A stretch of 64,000 bases of DNA, taken from assembly GCA_964520525.1 (NCBI GenBank), contig CAZFNR010000004.1, positions 62,001 through 126,000 on the forward strand. Direction: 5' to 3'. The notes below the pieces were generated by a model that saw nothing but the letters and a program-made list of their open reading frames with translations, did no database searches and was not told the DNA's origin. This document shows, one piece after another, positions 51,540 through 60,030 of the stretch. The position numbers were made by a program, and so were the translations under genes. Numbering within the stretch: the stretch's first letter is position 1; each line of letters begins with the position of its first letter. Source of the DNA: JAJPXC01 sp964520525. Lineage in GTDB: Bacteria; Bacteroidota; Bacteroidia; Bacteroidales; Muribaculaceae.

Positions 51540-52508
51540 TTAAGCCGAAATCACAATATATGACATATAAGCGACATAGCAAGCCGTCATCACGGCACCC
51601 TCAGCCCTGGTGATGAGGTGGCGGCGGAACTTCCAGCCAAAGAGCCAAAAAAGCAGACTGGCGCCGAGTAGCGTTAACAAGTCGACCGGGCCGATGTCGC
51701 TAAATTGTAGCGGTCTGATGGTTGCCGAAGTCCCCAACACCATTAACACGTTGAAGATGTTGCTACCGATGACGTTGCCGATAGCCAAGCCGTTCTCACC
51801 TTTCAACGCCGCCACAACCGACGCTGCCAGCTCGGGGAGCGATGTGCCTATAGCCACTATCGTCAAACCGATGACCGCGTCGCTAACACCCATCACTCTT
51901 GCGACGCCCGACGCGCCGTCGACGAATTTGCTGCCGCCTAAGATAAGCCCGGTGAGGCCGAGGATGATGAATATTACAGATTTAGCCCACGACATTGTTG
52001 CCGCTTTGTCGCCGGAATAGTCGCTTGAGTCGGCTTCCGAACGGGCAGATGCGAATATGTATCGCAAAAATATGACAAAAAAGAGGAGCAACAACAATCC
52101 ATCGGTGCGCGTTATCACACTTTGTGACGTGTCGTTAATAGACGAGCTACAGCCTAATATGAGCAGTAACATCGACGAAAGGATTAGCATCGGTATCTCG
52201 TTGACCATCACGCTCTTTTTCACCGCCAGAGGGGATACCATAGCCGTGATGCCAAGGATGCCCAAAATGTTGAAAATGTTGCTTCCGGCAACATTTCCGA
52301 TAGCTATTTCACTGTTACCGCCTGCCGCCGCAAGTGAACTGATAACCAATTCGGGGGTAGATGTGCCAAAGGCAACGACCGTGAGCCCGACTATCAAATC
52401 GCTCACACCCAGCCGTTTCGCTATGGCCGCAGAGCCGTCGGTGAGCAATGTGGCCCCTTTGAGTATCAATGCCAAACCGGCCACAATCCAGAAAATGTCA
52501 ATCCACAT
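51540..52508 (-). CDS. Calcium/sodium antiporter (CaCA family, YrbG-like)
   Basis: A 322-residue inner-membrane protein with about ten helices. The two alpha repeats of the Ca2+/cation antiporter superfamily are clear: VVAFGTSTPELVISSLAAAGGNSEIAIGNVAGSNIFNI near residue 45 and AIGTSLPELAASVVAALKGENGLAIGNVIGSNIFNVL near residue 215. It exchanges Ca2+ for Na+ or H+; ion choice is a family inference. The gene reads toward the YqeY-like gene, 18 bp after which that gene's promoter begins. Confidence 0.92.
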   Translation of the reverse strand: MWIDIFWIVAGLALILKGATLLTDGSAAIAKRLGVSDLIVGLTVVAFGTSTPELVISSLAAAGGNSEIAIGNVAGSNIFNILGILGITAMVSPLAVKKSVMVNEIPMLILSSMLLLILGCSSSINDTSQSVITRTDGLLLLLFFVIFLRYIFASARSEADSSDYSGDKAATMSWAKSVIFIILGLTGLILGGSKFVDGASGVARVMGVSDAVIGLTIVAIGTSLPELAASVVAALKGENGLAIGNVIGSNIFNVLMVLGTSATIRPLQFSDIGPVDLLTLLGASLLFWLFGWKFRRHLITRAEGAVMTACYVAYMSYIVISA

Positions 52509-52590
52509 AAGTAAAATCCTGTGTTAATCTGTCTAAGGTTAAAGGTTGGTCTGAATCTATTTGCCGGTAAAATTACATAAAAAATAGAGA

Positions 52591-52622
52591 TTTGGGGATA
52601 TGGCTGAGATTTACTACTTTTG
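52591..52622 (+). promoter_or_regulatory. Promoter of the polyprenyl synthase gene
   Basis: TTTG (52591-52594), a 20-bp spacer, TACTTTTG (52615-52622): full Bacteroidetes consensus. Confidence 0.8.
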
Positions 52623-52660
52623 CAGAATATTTTTAGTAAAACCAAAGATTCCCGCAGTAG

Positions 52661-53638
52661 ATGATCTCCATCCAGTCAATCCAGCAGTCAATAGCTCCTG
52701 AGCTTGCGAAGCTCAACGAGCGCATAGCGGATACTCTCCGCTCAAGCAATGCGCTGATGAATCAGGTGGTGGAGAATTATCTGCGCTCGAAAGGGAAACA
52801 GATACGCCCCATATTAGTGCTACTGAGCGCGCGGCATTTCGGCGAGGTCAACGATAATGTAATCGCCGCCGCTGCCGCCGTCGAGCTTCTTCACAACGCA
52901 TCGCTCATTCACGACGATGTGGTGGATGACACAAAGACGCGCCGCAGTGTCCCGACAATCAACAGTATTTGGGACAACCATATCGCCGTTCTCGTTGGCG
53001 ATTTTTTTGTGTCGACATCCCTCCAGCTCGCCATCACTACCGGCGACCCCCGAATCATCGACTCGCTCGCTCGTCTGGGAAAGCTGCTGTCGCTCGGAGA
53101 GATTGACCAGATTTACAACGCCCGTTACCACAAGCTCGACGAGAAGGCTTATTTTGAAATAATCAATCGCAAGACCGCCTCGTTGTTTGTCTCGTGTGTT
53201 GAAATGGGTGCGTACGCCACCGGAGCCGATGAGGGGATGATAGACGATATGCGCCGCTACGCTGAGTTGCTCGGGCTTTGTTTCCAAATAAAAGACGATA
53301 TTTTCGACTATTATACCGACGATGTCGTGGGGAAACCCACCGGCAATGACCTCAGAGAGGGGAAAATCACCCTCCCGTTGCTCCATGTGCTTGAGAACGA
53401 GGCTTTGCCCCTGCATGATGAAATGTTGGAATTGTCGCGCAAGGAGGAACTCACTGCCGACGAAATCGCCACTCTCATCGATTATGCGAAAGAAAACGGC
53501 GGTATCGATTACGCCTATGCCGTGATGATGCGTCTGCGCGACGAAGCTGTCGCATTGCTGCGGTCATCGTCACCCGCCGACGAGACCACGGCGCAGCTCA
53601 CGGACATCTTTGACTACATCATAGCGCGCGACCACTGA
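52661..53638 (+). CDS. Polyprenyl synthetase (trans-prenyltransferase)
   Basis: Extends isoprenyl diphosphates to long chains, probably for menaquinone side chains in this anaerobe. The 325-residue helical protein has the first aspartate-rich motif at about residues 86-91 (HDDVVDDTKTRR), the KGKQIRP block, and the second motif FQIKDDIFDYYTDD with GKPTGNDLREGKITLP, all from the IspB/octaprenyl-synthase type. Chain length cannot be read reliably. Confidence 0.93.
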   Translation: MISIQSIQQSIAPELAKLNERIADTLRSSNALMNQVVENYLRSKGKQIRPILVLLSARHFGEVNDNVIAAAAAVELLHNASLIHDDVVDDTKTRRSVPTINSIWDNHIAVLVGDFFVSTSLQLAITTGDPRIIDSLARLGKLLSLGEIDQIYNARYHKLDEKAYFEIINRKTASLFVSCVEMGAYATGADEGMIDDMRRYAELLGLCFQIKDDIFDYYTDDVVGKPTGNDLREGKITLPLLHVLENEALPLHDEMLELSRKEELTADEIATLIDYAKENGGIDYAYAVMMRLRDEAVALLRSSSPADETTAQLTDIFDYIIARDH

Positions 53639-53890
53639 TTCCCCTTCAGGTGGCTGATAATTGTATCTTTTGGCGAAAAGATGGGCGGCGGGTTTGCCGT
53701 CTGCCGAGTAGAGTGTGCGCGGTGTCAGGGAATAGTGAGATGTGACGATTTCTTTGAAAAGGCCGGTAGTGAAGCAGAGCGGCTATTATTGGAATATTTG
53801 GCTAAATTATTGGGCTGTGGTGGAAAATAGGGATAATAAATTACCTGATTATCGTATTTTTGTAGTCTAAAAGCCCAAAACTTGTCAATT
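53639..53890. other. Intergenic region before the AraC gene, no gene supported
   Basis: About 250 bp. It holds the araC-type -7 element at 53855-53862 and nothing else I can support. An open minus-strand frame around 53590-53770 lacks a start codon and overlaps the polyprenyl synthase 3' end. Confidence 0.4.
53855..53862 (+). promoter_or_regulatory. -7 element of the AraC-type gene
   Basis: TATTTTTG on the plus strand, 28 bp before the ATG at 53891; -33 poor. Confidence 0.55.
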
Positions 53891-54799
53891 ATGGAAAAAG
53901 AACTGCAGATTGGACAGCTTTCAAGGATGGAAGCTATATCTTCAGAGTTCAGCCGATTTGAAGACGACTATGTGTTCGCGCGGATTCGACCCGATTCTGA
54001 CCGCACGGCTTCGACTCCAATGGCGATACGCATAGACGGTCTTTCCTTCCTCTTGTGCCGTTCGGGAAGTCTTACCGTTGACATCAATCTGACTCCTGAA
54101 CATGTCGGACCCGGAATGTTGCTATGCGTTCCGCCCCAATCTGTGCTCAACTCCTATGATGTGGACTGGGCTAAACTTGATGCCGATATGTTGATACTGT
54201 CGACAGAGTTCATGCGTAGCATCTCCATCGACTTGAACACTTGCGCGTCGTCGGGTATACCGTTCCGTCGCCCCGGCTCCTGCGCACTCACTCTTTCACC
54301 TGAAGATCAGGATATAATAGAACGTTACTTTGACCTTTTCCATCTCAACACCACTTGCAACCCCGACGAAACATATGTGCGCAGCATCGCTCGCACTTTG
54401 ATGGCTGCTATCATCTACCAGCTCATGCAGTTCATGAGTCGGTGTAAGACAGAGCAGGAGTCGTCGCAGCAACCATATTCCCGGCGCATATCCTATGTCC
54501 AGGATTTCATGAAACTCGTCCACGAGCATTTCCGTCGCGAGCGTTCGGTGGGGTTCTATGCCGATAAACTTTTCATTTCGCCTAAGTATCTTTCGCTGAT
54601 AATCAAAGAGGTGACCGGGAAATCGGCGGCAACGTGGATTGACGAGTGCGTGGTTCTCGAAGCCAAAAATATGCTTAAATTTTCCGGGAAAAATGTGCAG
54701 CAGATAGCCTATGAGCTTAATTTTAACAACCAGTCATCATTTGGCAAATACTTCAAGCATCTGACCGGGATGTCGCCGACTCAGTTCCAGCGGTCATGA
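53891..54799 (+). CDS. AraC family transcriptional regulator
   Basis: A 302-residue cytoplasmic regulator. The N-terminal half (about residues 1-190) is a cupin-like sensor (FLLCRSGSLTVDINLTPEHVGPGMLLCVPPQSVLNSYDV). The C-terminal part has the two helix-turn-helix units of the AraC family: RSVGFYADKLFISPKYLSLIIKEVTGKSAATWID and VQQIAYELNFNNQSSFGKYFKHLTGMSPTQFQ. The ligand and targets are unknown. It is not cotranscribed with the CANSDH gene, which has its own promoter at 54851-54881. The exporter beginning at 56353 is a candidate target by position alone. Confidence 0.93.
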   Translation: MEKELQIGQLSRMEAISSEFSRFEDDYVFARIRPDSDRTASTPMAIRIDGLSFLLCRSGSLTVDINLTPEHVGPGMLLCVPPQSVLNSYDVDWAKLDADMLILSTEFMRSISIDLNTCASSGIPFRRPGSCALTLSPEDQDIIERYFDLFHLNTTCNPDETYVRSIARTLMAAIIYQLMQFMSRCKTEQESSQQPYSRRISYVQDFMKLVHEHFRRERSVGFYADKLFISPKYLSLIIKEVTGKSAATWIDECVVLEAKNMLKFSGKNVQQIAYELNFNNQSSFGKYFKHLTGMSPTQFQRS

Positions 54800-54850
54800 G
54801 TGTGGTTTTGGTCAAAATCGCGGGAAAAAGCGTCCAAAATCCATAAAGGT

Positions 54851-54881
54851 TTTGACAGTATGGGCAAATAAGTTAATTTAG
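54851..54881 (+). promoter_or_regulatory. Promoter of the carboxynorspermidine dehydrogenase gene
   Basis: TTTG (54851-54854), a 19-bp spacer and TAATTTAG (54874-54881), one base off consensus. The leader of about 90 nt holds a small hairpin (54891-54895 with 54900-54904). Confidence 0.55.
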
Positions 54882-54976
54882 CGGTTGCAAACGGTGACGA
54901 CCGTCTGCATTGCGTGCCGCCGACGACGGCTTGGATTCGCGAATTTTTTAAAACCGAGAAAAACCATCAAAGAAAA

Positions 54977-56185
54977 ATGTCAAAAGTTATCATTATCGGA
55001 GCCGGGGGCGTAGGCACAGTTGTGGCCCACAAGTGTGCGCAAAACCCCGATGTTTTTACTGAGATAGTAATAGCGTCGCGTACCAAAAGCAAATGTGACG
55101 CTATCGCCAAGGCCATAGGCGCGTCCAATGTGTCCACCGATCAGGTCGATGCCGACAGTGTGCCCCAGCTCGTTGAGCTTCTGCGCCGCCATCGTCCCGA
55201 CCTCGTGATAAATGTAGCCCTCCCTTATCAAGATCTCACCATCATGGATGCTTGTCTGGAATGTGGGGTCAATTATCTCGACACAGCCAATTACGAGCCT
55301 AAGGATGAGGCACACTTTGAGTATTCATGGCAGTGGGCCTACCGCGAGCGTTTCGAAAAGGCCGGACTGACGGCCATACTCGGCTGCGGGTTCGATCCCG
55401 GAGTTTCGGGTGTGTTCACCGCCTATGCCGCCAAGCATTATTTCTCAGAGATGGAATACCTCGACATCGTGGACTGCAACGCCGGCGACCACGGCAAGGC
55501 GTTCGCGACCAATTTCAATCCCGAAATCAACATCCGCGAGATTACACAGAACGGCCGCTATTATCTCGACGGGAAGTGGGTTACCACCGGACCGCTCGAA
55601 ATACACGCGCCTCTCACATATCCCAACATCGGTCCCCGCGATTCATATTTGCTTTATCACGAGGAGCTTGAATCGCTCGTTCAAAACTACCCTACCATCA
55701 AGCGCGCGCGTTTTTGGATGACTTTCGGGCAGGAGTATCTGACTCACCTGCGGGTGATACAGAACATAGGCATGTCCCGCATCGACGAGGTCGATTACAA
55801 CGGTACCAAAATCGTGCCATTGCAGTTCCTCAAGGCTGTGCTGCCCAATCCGCAGGATCTTGGTGAGAACTATCACGGCGAGACATCCATCGGTTGCCGC
55901 ATCTCGGGCAAGGATAAGGAGGGGAAGCCGCTGACCTATTACATCTACAACAACTGTAGCCATGAGGCCGCATATCGCGAGACAGGGATGCAGGCCGTCA
56001 GCTACACCACAGGAGTGCCGGCGATGACAGGAGCCAAGATGTTCCTCACCGGCAAGTGGGTTAAACCCGGCGTGCACAACGTCGAGGAATTTGACCCGGA
56101 TCCGTTCCTCGCCGAAGTCGCCAAGCAAGGTCTGCCTTGGCATGAGATTACCGGCGGCGACCTTGAAGTCGACAAAATCGGCTGA
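54977..56185 (+). CDS. Carboxynorspermidine synthase/dehydrogenase (saccharopine dehydrogenase fold)
   Basis: A 402-residue NADPH-dependent enzyme that condenses L-aspartate semialdehyde with diaminopropane or putrescine to carboxynorspermidine or carboxyspermidine in alternative polyamine synthesis. Visible: the Rossmann motif IIIGAGGVGTVVAHK at the start, NVALPYQDLTIMDACLECGVNYLDTANYEP, AILGCGFDPGVSGVFTAYAAKHYF, and a C-terminal TGMQAVSYTTGVPAMTGAKMF block. I choose the ATG at 54977 (MSKVIIIG); the upstream extension overlaps the promoter leader. The partner decarboxylase (CANSDC) is not in this window. Confidence 0.9.
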   Translation: MSKVIIIGAGGVGTVVAHKCAQNPDVFTEIVIASRTKSKCDAIAKAIGASNVSTDQVDADSVPQLVELLRRHRPDLVINVALPYQDLTIMDACLECGVNYLDTANYEPKDEAHFEYSWQWAYRERFEKAGLTAILGCGFDPGVSGVFTAYAAKHYFSEMEYLDIVDCNAGDHGKAFATNFNPEINIREITQNGRYYLDGKWVTTGPLEIHAPLTYPNIGPRDSYLLYHEELESLVQNYPTIKRARFWMTFGQEYLTHLRVIQNIGMSRIDEVDYNGTKIVPLQFLKAVLPNPQDLGENYHGETSIGCRISGKDKEGKPLTYYIYNNCSHEAAYRETGMQAVSYTTGVPAMTGAKMFLTGKWVKPGVHNVEEFDPDPFLAEVAKQGLPWHEITGGDLEVDKIG

Positions 56186-56352
56186 TTACCGGGGCCTCCC
56201 CGAATCATACGACAGTTTTATCGGGCCCGGTCACGGGTCTGACCGGGGGTCGCATATCATGGGACAGGTTAAAGAAAAATCACCTCGGCTATCAACATTC
56301 TCGCCTTTTGAGCGGTTATATTAGTGTGAATTAGATAAAACCAACACCGACT

Positions 56353-57798
56353 ATGCGTTTCAGAGTTTTATTGATGATGCTGGGATTAGCCTTGTCGGGG
56401 GGCATTGCCTCCGCCGAGCCCCTGTCGCTTGATTCCTGTCGGGCCATGGCAATTGCCAACAACAAGCAGATGCGCGTCAAAACCGAGGCTCTTCGCGGCG
56501 CGGGCTATCAGAAAAAAGAGGCTTTTGCCGCCTATCTGCCTTCGATAGACTTCGCCGGCGGCTATATGTATAACCAGAAAAACCTGTCGGTCTTTGACAG
56601 CGACCAGCTTTTGCCGACAAAAAGTTTTGACCCCAAGACAGGTTCCTATCAATTCAACGTAGTGACCGATCCCGCCACAGGCGCGCCTGTCAAGGGTCCA
56701 GACGGGCAGTATATCCCGGAGACAGTGGCTTTGATTCCTAAAGAGGCCATGACATATGATGTTCAGAACGTGTTTTTTGGCGCCGTGACCCTGACGCAAC
56801 CAATTTTCATGGGGGGTAAAATCGTAGCGATGAACAAAATAACCGGTTATGCCGAGCAGCTCGCCCGCGAGATGCGTGACGGAGAGGCCGAGAATGTCAT
56901 CTATGCGGTTGACGCCGCCTATTGGCAGGTGGTCTCGCTAAAAGCTAAACAGCGGCTCGCCGCAAGCTATGTGGCTTTGCTTGACACTCTGCAATATAAC
57001 GTTAAGGCCATGCTTGACCAGGGCGTTGCCACTCGTAGCGACCTGCTGAGCGTCGATGTCAAGCTCAACCAGGCTCAGGTGGATATGGTCAAGGTCGACA
57101 ACGGCCTTGCGCTGTCGCGTATGGCTCTCGCCCAGCTCTGCGGATTGCCGGTGCATACCCCGCTGGTTGTCGCCGACGAGGGTCTTGACAGCACGTCGAC
57201 AGCGATGCCGTCGCTGCTGTCTGATTTCAACATCAACGATGTCTACGACCGCCGTCACGACGTGAGGGTGCTTGAACTTGGCGTTAAAATCCATGAGCAG
57301 CAGAAGCGTGTGGCGATGTCGACGATGATGCCAAACGTTGCCTTGATAGGCTCTTATTCGTTTTCCAACCCCAATATGTTCAACGGATTCAACAAGAAAT
57401 TCGAAGGCGCGTTTCAAGTGGGCGCTATGGTCACTATCCCCATCTGGCATTGGGGCGGCAATTACAATAAATACCGAGCCGCCAAGACGCAGCAGGTCAT
57501 CAGCGAGCTGAACCTGGCCGAGGCGAAGGAAAAAATCGACCTTCAGGTCAACCAGGCTGCGTTTAAGGCTCAAGAGGCGGTGAAAACCTACAAGATGACC
57601 CGCATGAATCTCGTCAAAGCCGACGAGAACTTGCGTCAGGCCACTCTTGGATTCCGAGAGGGGGTCATGACCACCGACAACGTGATGGAGGCGCAGACGG
57701 CTTGGCTCAAAGCCAATTCCGAGAAAATCGACGCTGAAATCGACGTGCATCTCTGCGACACCTACCTGTCTAAGGTATTAGGATTGTTGGACTATTGA
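56353..57798 (+). CDS. TolC family outer-membrane efflux protein
   Basis: A 481-residue exported protein with a signal peptide (MRFRVLLMMLGLALSGGIASAEP). It shows the TolC/OEP repeat pattern: LSLDSCRAMAIANNKQMRVKTEALRGAGYQKKEAFAAYLPSIDFAGGY in the first repeat and VNQAAFKAQEAVKTYKMTRMNLVKADENLRQATLGFREGVMTTDNVMEAQTAWLKA in the second, both heptad-rich helices. It forms the outer-membrane channel of a tripartite pump. It is the first of four genes with gaps of 27, 12 and 12 bp. Confidence 0.94.
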   Translation: MRFRVLLMMLGLALSGGIASAEPLSLDSCRAMAIANNKQMRVKTEALRGAGYQKKEAFAAYLPSIDFAGGYMYNQKNLSVFDSDQLLPTKSFDPKTGSYQFNVVTDPATGAPVKGPDGQYIPETVALIPKEAMTYDVQNVFFGAVTLTQPIFMGGKIVAMNKITGYAEQLAREMRDGEAENVIYAVDAAYWQVVSLKAKQRLAASYVALLDTLQYNVKAMLDQGVATRSDLLSVDVKLNQAQVDMVKVDNGLALSRMALAQLCGLPVHTPLVVADEGLDSTSTAMPSLLSDFNINDVYDRRHDVRVLELGVKIHEQQKRVAMSTMMPNVALIGSYSFSNPNMFNGFNKKFEGAFQVGAMVTIPIWHWGGNYNKYRAAKTQQVISELNLAEAKEKIDLQVNQAAFKAQEAVKTYKMTRMNLVKADENLRQATLGFREGVMTTDNVMEAQTAWLKANSEKIDAEIDVHLCDTYLSKVLGLLDY

Positions 57799-57825
57799 TT
57801 GTAAACCGATAAAACAAAAGAAATA

Positions 57826-58845
57826 ATGGCCGATACACAAAACATTTCAACACAGGAAAAGCAGGCGCAGGGCCGTCTCGTCGCCGTTACCGGAATAGTA
57901 GTGCTGCTGTTGGCGGTGTTAGCGTTAGTGGGGTTCCTGTTTCTCACGCCTCCCGCCGAAATCTTAGAGGGTCAGGCCGACGCGACATCCGTGAGAGTTT
58001 CGGGTAAACTGCCGGGCCGCGTGGTGGAGTTTTATGTCCATGAGGGTGACAGCGTCCATGCCGGCGACACGCTTGTGCATATCCATTCGTCGCTTGCCGA
58101 GGCCAAGCTCATGCAGGCTGAGGCGATGCAGCGAGCCGCCGCGGCGCAGAATGAGAAAGTCGATGCCGGAACGCGTACGCAGATAGTGCAGAGCGCCTAT
58201 GAGATGTTGCAGCAGGCAACAGCCGCCAAGAATATAACCAAGAAGACCTATGACCGCATGGAGGCACTTTGCCGCCAGGGCGTTATAAGCGAGCAGAAAC
58301 GCGATGAGGCTCTCGCCGCTTATCAGTCGGCGCAAGCCGCTGAGGCCGCAGCCCGCAGCCGGTATCAGATGGCTAAAGAAGGCGCGCAAAAAGAGGATAA
58401 GGAGTCGGCGGCGGCTATGGTCAACGCTGCCCGCGGCGGGGTCAAAGAGGTTGAGGCTGTGCTTGAAGACCAGTATCTCACGGCTCCGTGCGACGGACAG
58501 ATTGATGTCATCTATCCCAACGTCGGCGAGCTTGTCGCTCTCGGCGCTCCGATTATGGATGTGCTGCGCCTTGACGATAAATGGGTGGTGTTTAACATCC
58601 GAGAAACCTATCTCAAGGATATCACGATGGGCAAGGAAATCGACATCGAGATTCCCGCGCTCGGCGGCTTAAAGACCAAGGCCAAAGTCTATTATATCCG
58701 CGACATGGGCACCTACGCCGTGTGGCGAGCCACCAAGGTCACAGGCGACTGGGACACGCGGACTTTCCAGGTCAAGGCGCGCCCGGTAGAGCCAATTCCC
58801 GATTTGCGTCCCGGCATGACGGTAATCTATCGTCAGCCACAATAA
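57826..58845 (+). CDS. HlyD/EmrA-type periplasmic adaptor
   Basis: A 339-residue membrane-fusion protein with one N-terminal helix (residues about 20-42) and a periplasmic part. Visible: the first lipoyl half VRVSGKLPGRVVEFYVHEGDSVHAGDTLVHIHSS, a long coiled coil (about 90-215), the second lipoyl half EDQYLTAPCDGQIDVIYPNVGELVALGAPIMDVLRLDD, and the beta-barrel strands with IRETYLKDITMGKEIDIEIPAL. It bridges the TolC channel and the ABC-2 permeases encoded next. Confidence 0.93.
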   Translation: MADTQNISTQEKQAQGRLVAVTGIVVLLLAVLALVGFLFLTPPAEILEGQADATSVRVSGKLPGRVVEFYVHEGDSVHAGDTLVHIHSSLAEAKLMQAEAMQRAAAAQNEKVDAGTRTQIVQSAYEMLQQATAAKNITKKTYDRMEALCRQGVISEQKRDEALAAYQSAQAAEAAARSRYQMAKEGAQKEDKESAAAMVNAARGGVKEVEAVLEDQYLTAPCDGQIDVIYPNVGELVALGAPIMDVLRLDDKWVVFNIRETYLKDITMGKEIDIEIPALGGLKTKAKVYYIRDMGTYAVWRATKVTGDWDTRTFQVKARPVEPIPDLRPGMTVIYRQPQ

Positions 58846-58857
58846 TCTCATAGTCCC

Positions 58858-60018
58858 ATGACAGGTCTGTCGGCAACAATACGTCGCGAAATCAACCGTC
58901 TGTGCGGTCGACGCATCTACTTTTGGACGATGATAATCGTCCCGGTTGTGTGCAGCCTGTATTTCTTGTCGCTTCTAAACGAGGGCCTGCCGTTGAAGTC
59001 GCCGTCGGCTATTGTCGACCTCGACCACTCGTCGATGTCGCGTCAGGCCGCGCGCACGCTTCAGGCTATGGAGTTGATTGATATCCGCGAAAACGCCAAT
59101 AGTTTCCATGAGGCGATGGCTATGGTGGAGCGCGGTGAGATATATGGATTCTTCTACATCCCCGAAGGTTTTCAGAAAGATGCCATCGGTGGCCGCACAC
59201 CCACTTTGGCCTGTTATTCCAACATGGCTTATTTCGTCCCCGGCACGCTATCGTTCAAGGGTTTCACGACTCTTGCCGTGTCCACTTCAGGCTCGATAGT
59301 CAAGACCGAACTGGTATCGGTCGGTGTCGGGAATAATACCGCCGACGCTATTTTGCAACCGATGGCAGTGCAGGACCATCCGATTGGTAATCCGTGGACC
59401 AACTATTCGGTTTATCTGTCCAATTCGTTCTTGCCCGGGCTTATCGAGCTTATGGTGATGCTCGTCACGTCGTTTTCGATATGCAGGGAAATAAAGGCCG
59501 GTAGCTCGGTCGAATGGCTCGAAACCGCCGGTGGCTCCATCTGGACGGCTGTTGTGGGCAAACTGATTCCTCAGGCCGTCATCTTTTCGGTTGTGGGGAT
59601 TTTCATCCAGTCGCTCATGTTCGGTTATCTCCACTTCCCGCTTAACGGCAGCGTGTGGGCGATGATGTTGGCGATGGTGCTTATGGTGATAGCCAGTCAA
59701 TGGCTTGCGGTGTTGTTTTGCTCGGTTTTTGTCAACCTGCGCATGGCTGTCGCCTCGTCGTCGCTGACAGCCATTCTCGCGTTTTCGATAGCCGCGTTCT
59801 CGTTCCCGTTGACGAGTATGTACGGCAGTGTCGCGGTGTTCGGTTATATCCTGCCTGTCAGGTACTACTTTCTGATTTACATCGACCAGGCTCTTAACGG
59901 TATTCCGCTGTTCTACTCCCGGTGGTATTTCATCGCTCTGCTGCTTTTCCCGTTGCTATGCGGCGCGTTTTTGTGGCATCTGAAGAGAATATGCCTCAAA
60001 CCGGTCTATATCCCCTAA
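58858..60018 (+). CDS. ABC-2 type transporter permease (first of two)
   Basis: A 386-residue inner-membrane protein with the ABC-2 layout: one N-terminal helix (about residues 22-40), a large periplasmic domain (about 45-185, including SAIVDLDHSSMSRQAARTL), then five helices (about 188-380) with SVEWLETAGGSIWTAVVGKLIPQAVIF and GYILPVRYYFLIYIDQALNG. It is related to YbhR/YhhJ-type exporters. Cotranscribed with the second permease. No ATP-binding subunit lies within the window. Confidence 0.9.
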   Translation: MTGLSATIRREINRLCGRRIYFWTMIIVPVVCSLYFLSLLNEGLPLKSPSAIVDLDHSSMSRQAARTLQAMELIDIRENANSFHEAMAMVERGEIYGFFYIPEGFQKDAIGGRTPTLACYSNMAYFVPGTLSFKGFTTLAVSTSGSIVKTELVSVGVGNNTADAILQPMAVQDHPIGNPWTNYSVYLSNSFLPGLIELMVMLVTSFSICREIKAGSSVEWLETAGGSIWTAVVGKLIPQAVIFSVVGIFIQSLMFGYLHFPLNGSVWAMMLAMVLMVIASQWLAVLFCSVFVNLRMAVASSSLTAILAFSIAAFSFPLTSMYGSVAVFGYILPVRYYFLIYIDQALNGIPLFYSRWYFIALLLFPLLCGAFLWHLKRICLKPVYIP

Positions 60019-60030
60019 ACGCGTTGAGTT

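Noticed and set aside
53590..53775. Minus-strand open frame reading like a protein C-terminus (HYSLTPRTLYSADGKP)
   Set aside because: No start codon after the upstream stop, and the later part is antisense to the polyprenyl synthase gene. It may be a decayed fragment but cannot be supported.
56186..56260. Hairpins after the carboxynorspermidine dehydrogenase gene
   Set aside because: Stems exist (for example 56226-56233 with 56240-56247), but no T run follows, so termination is not supported.
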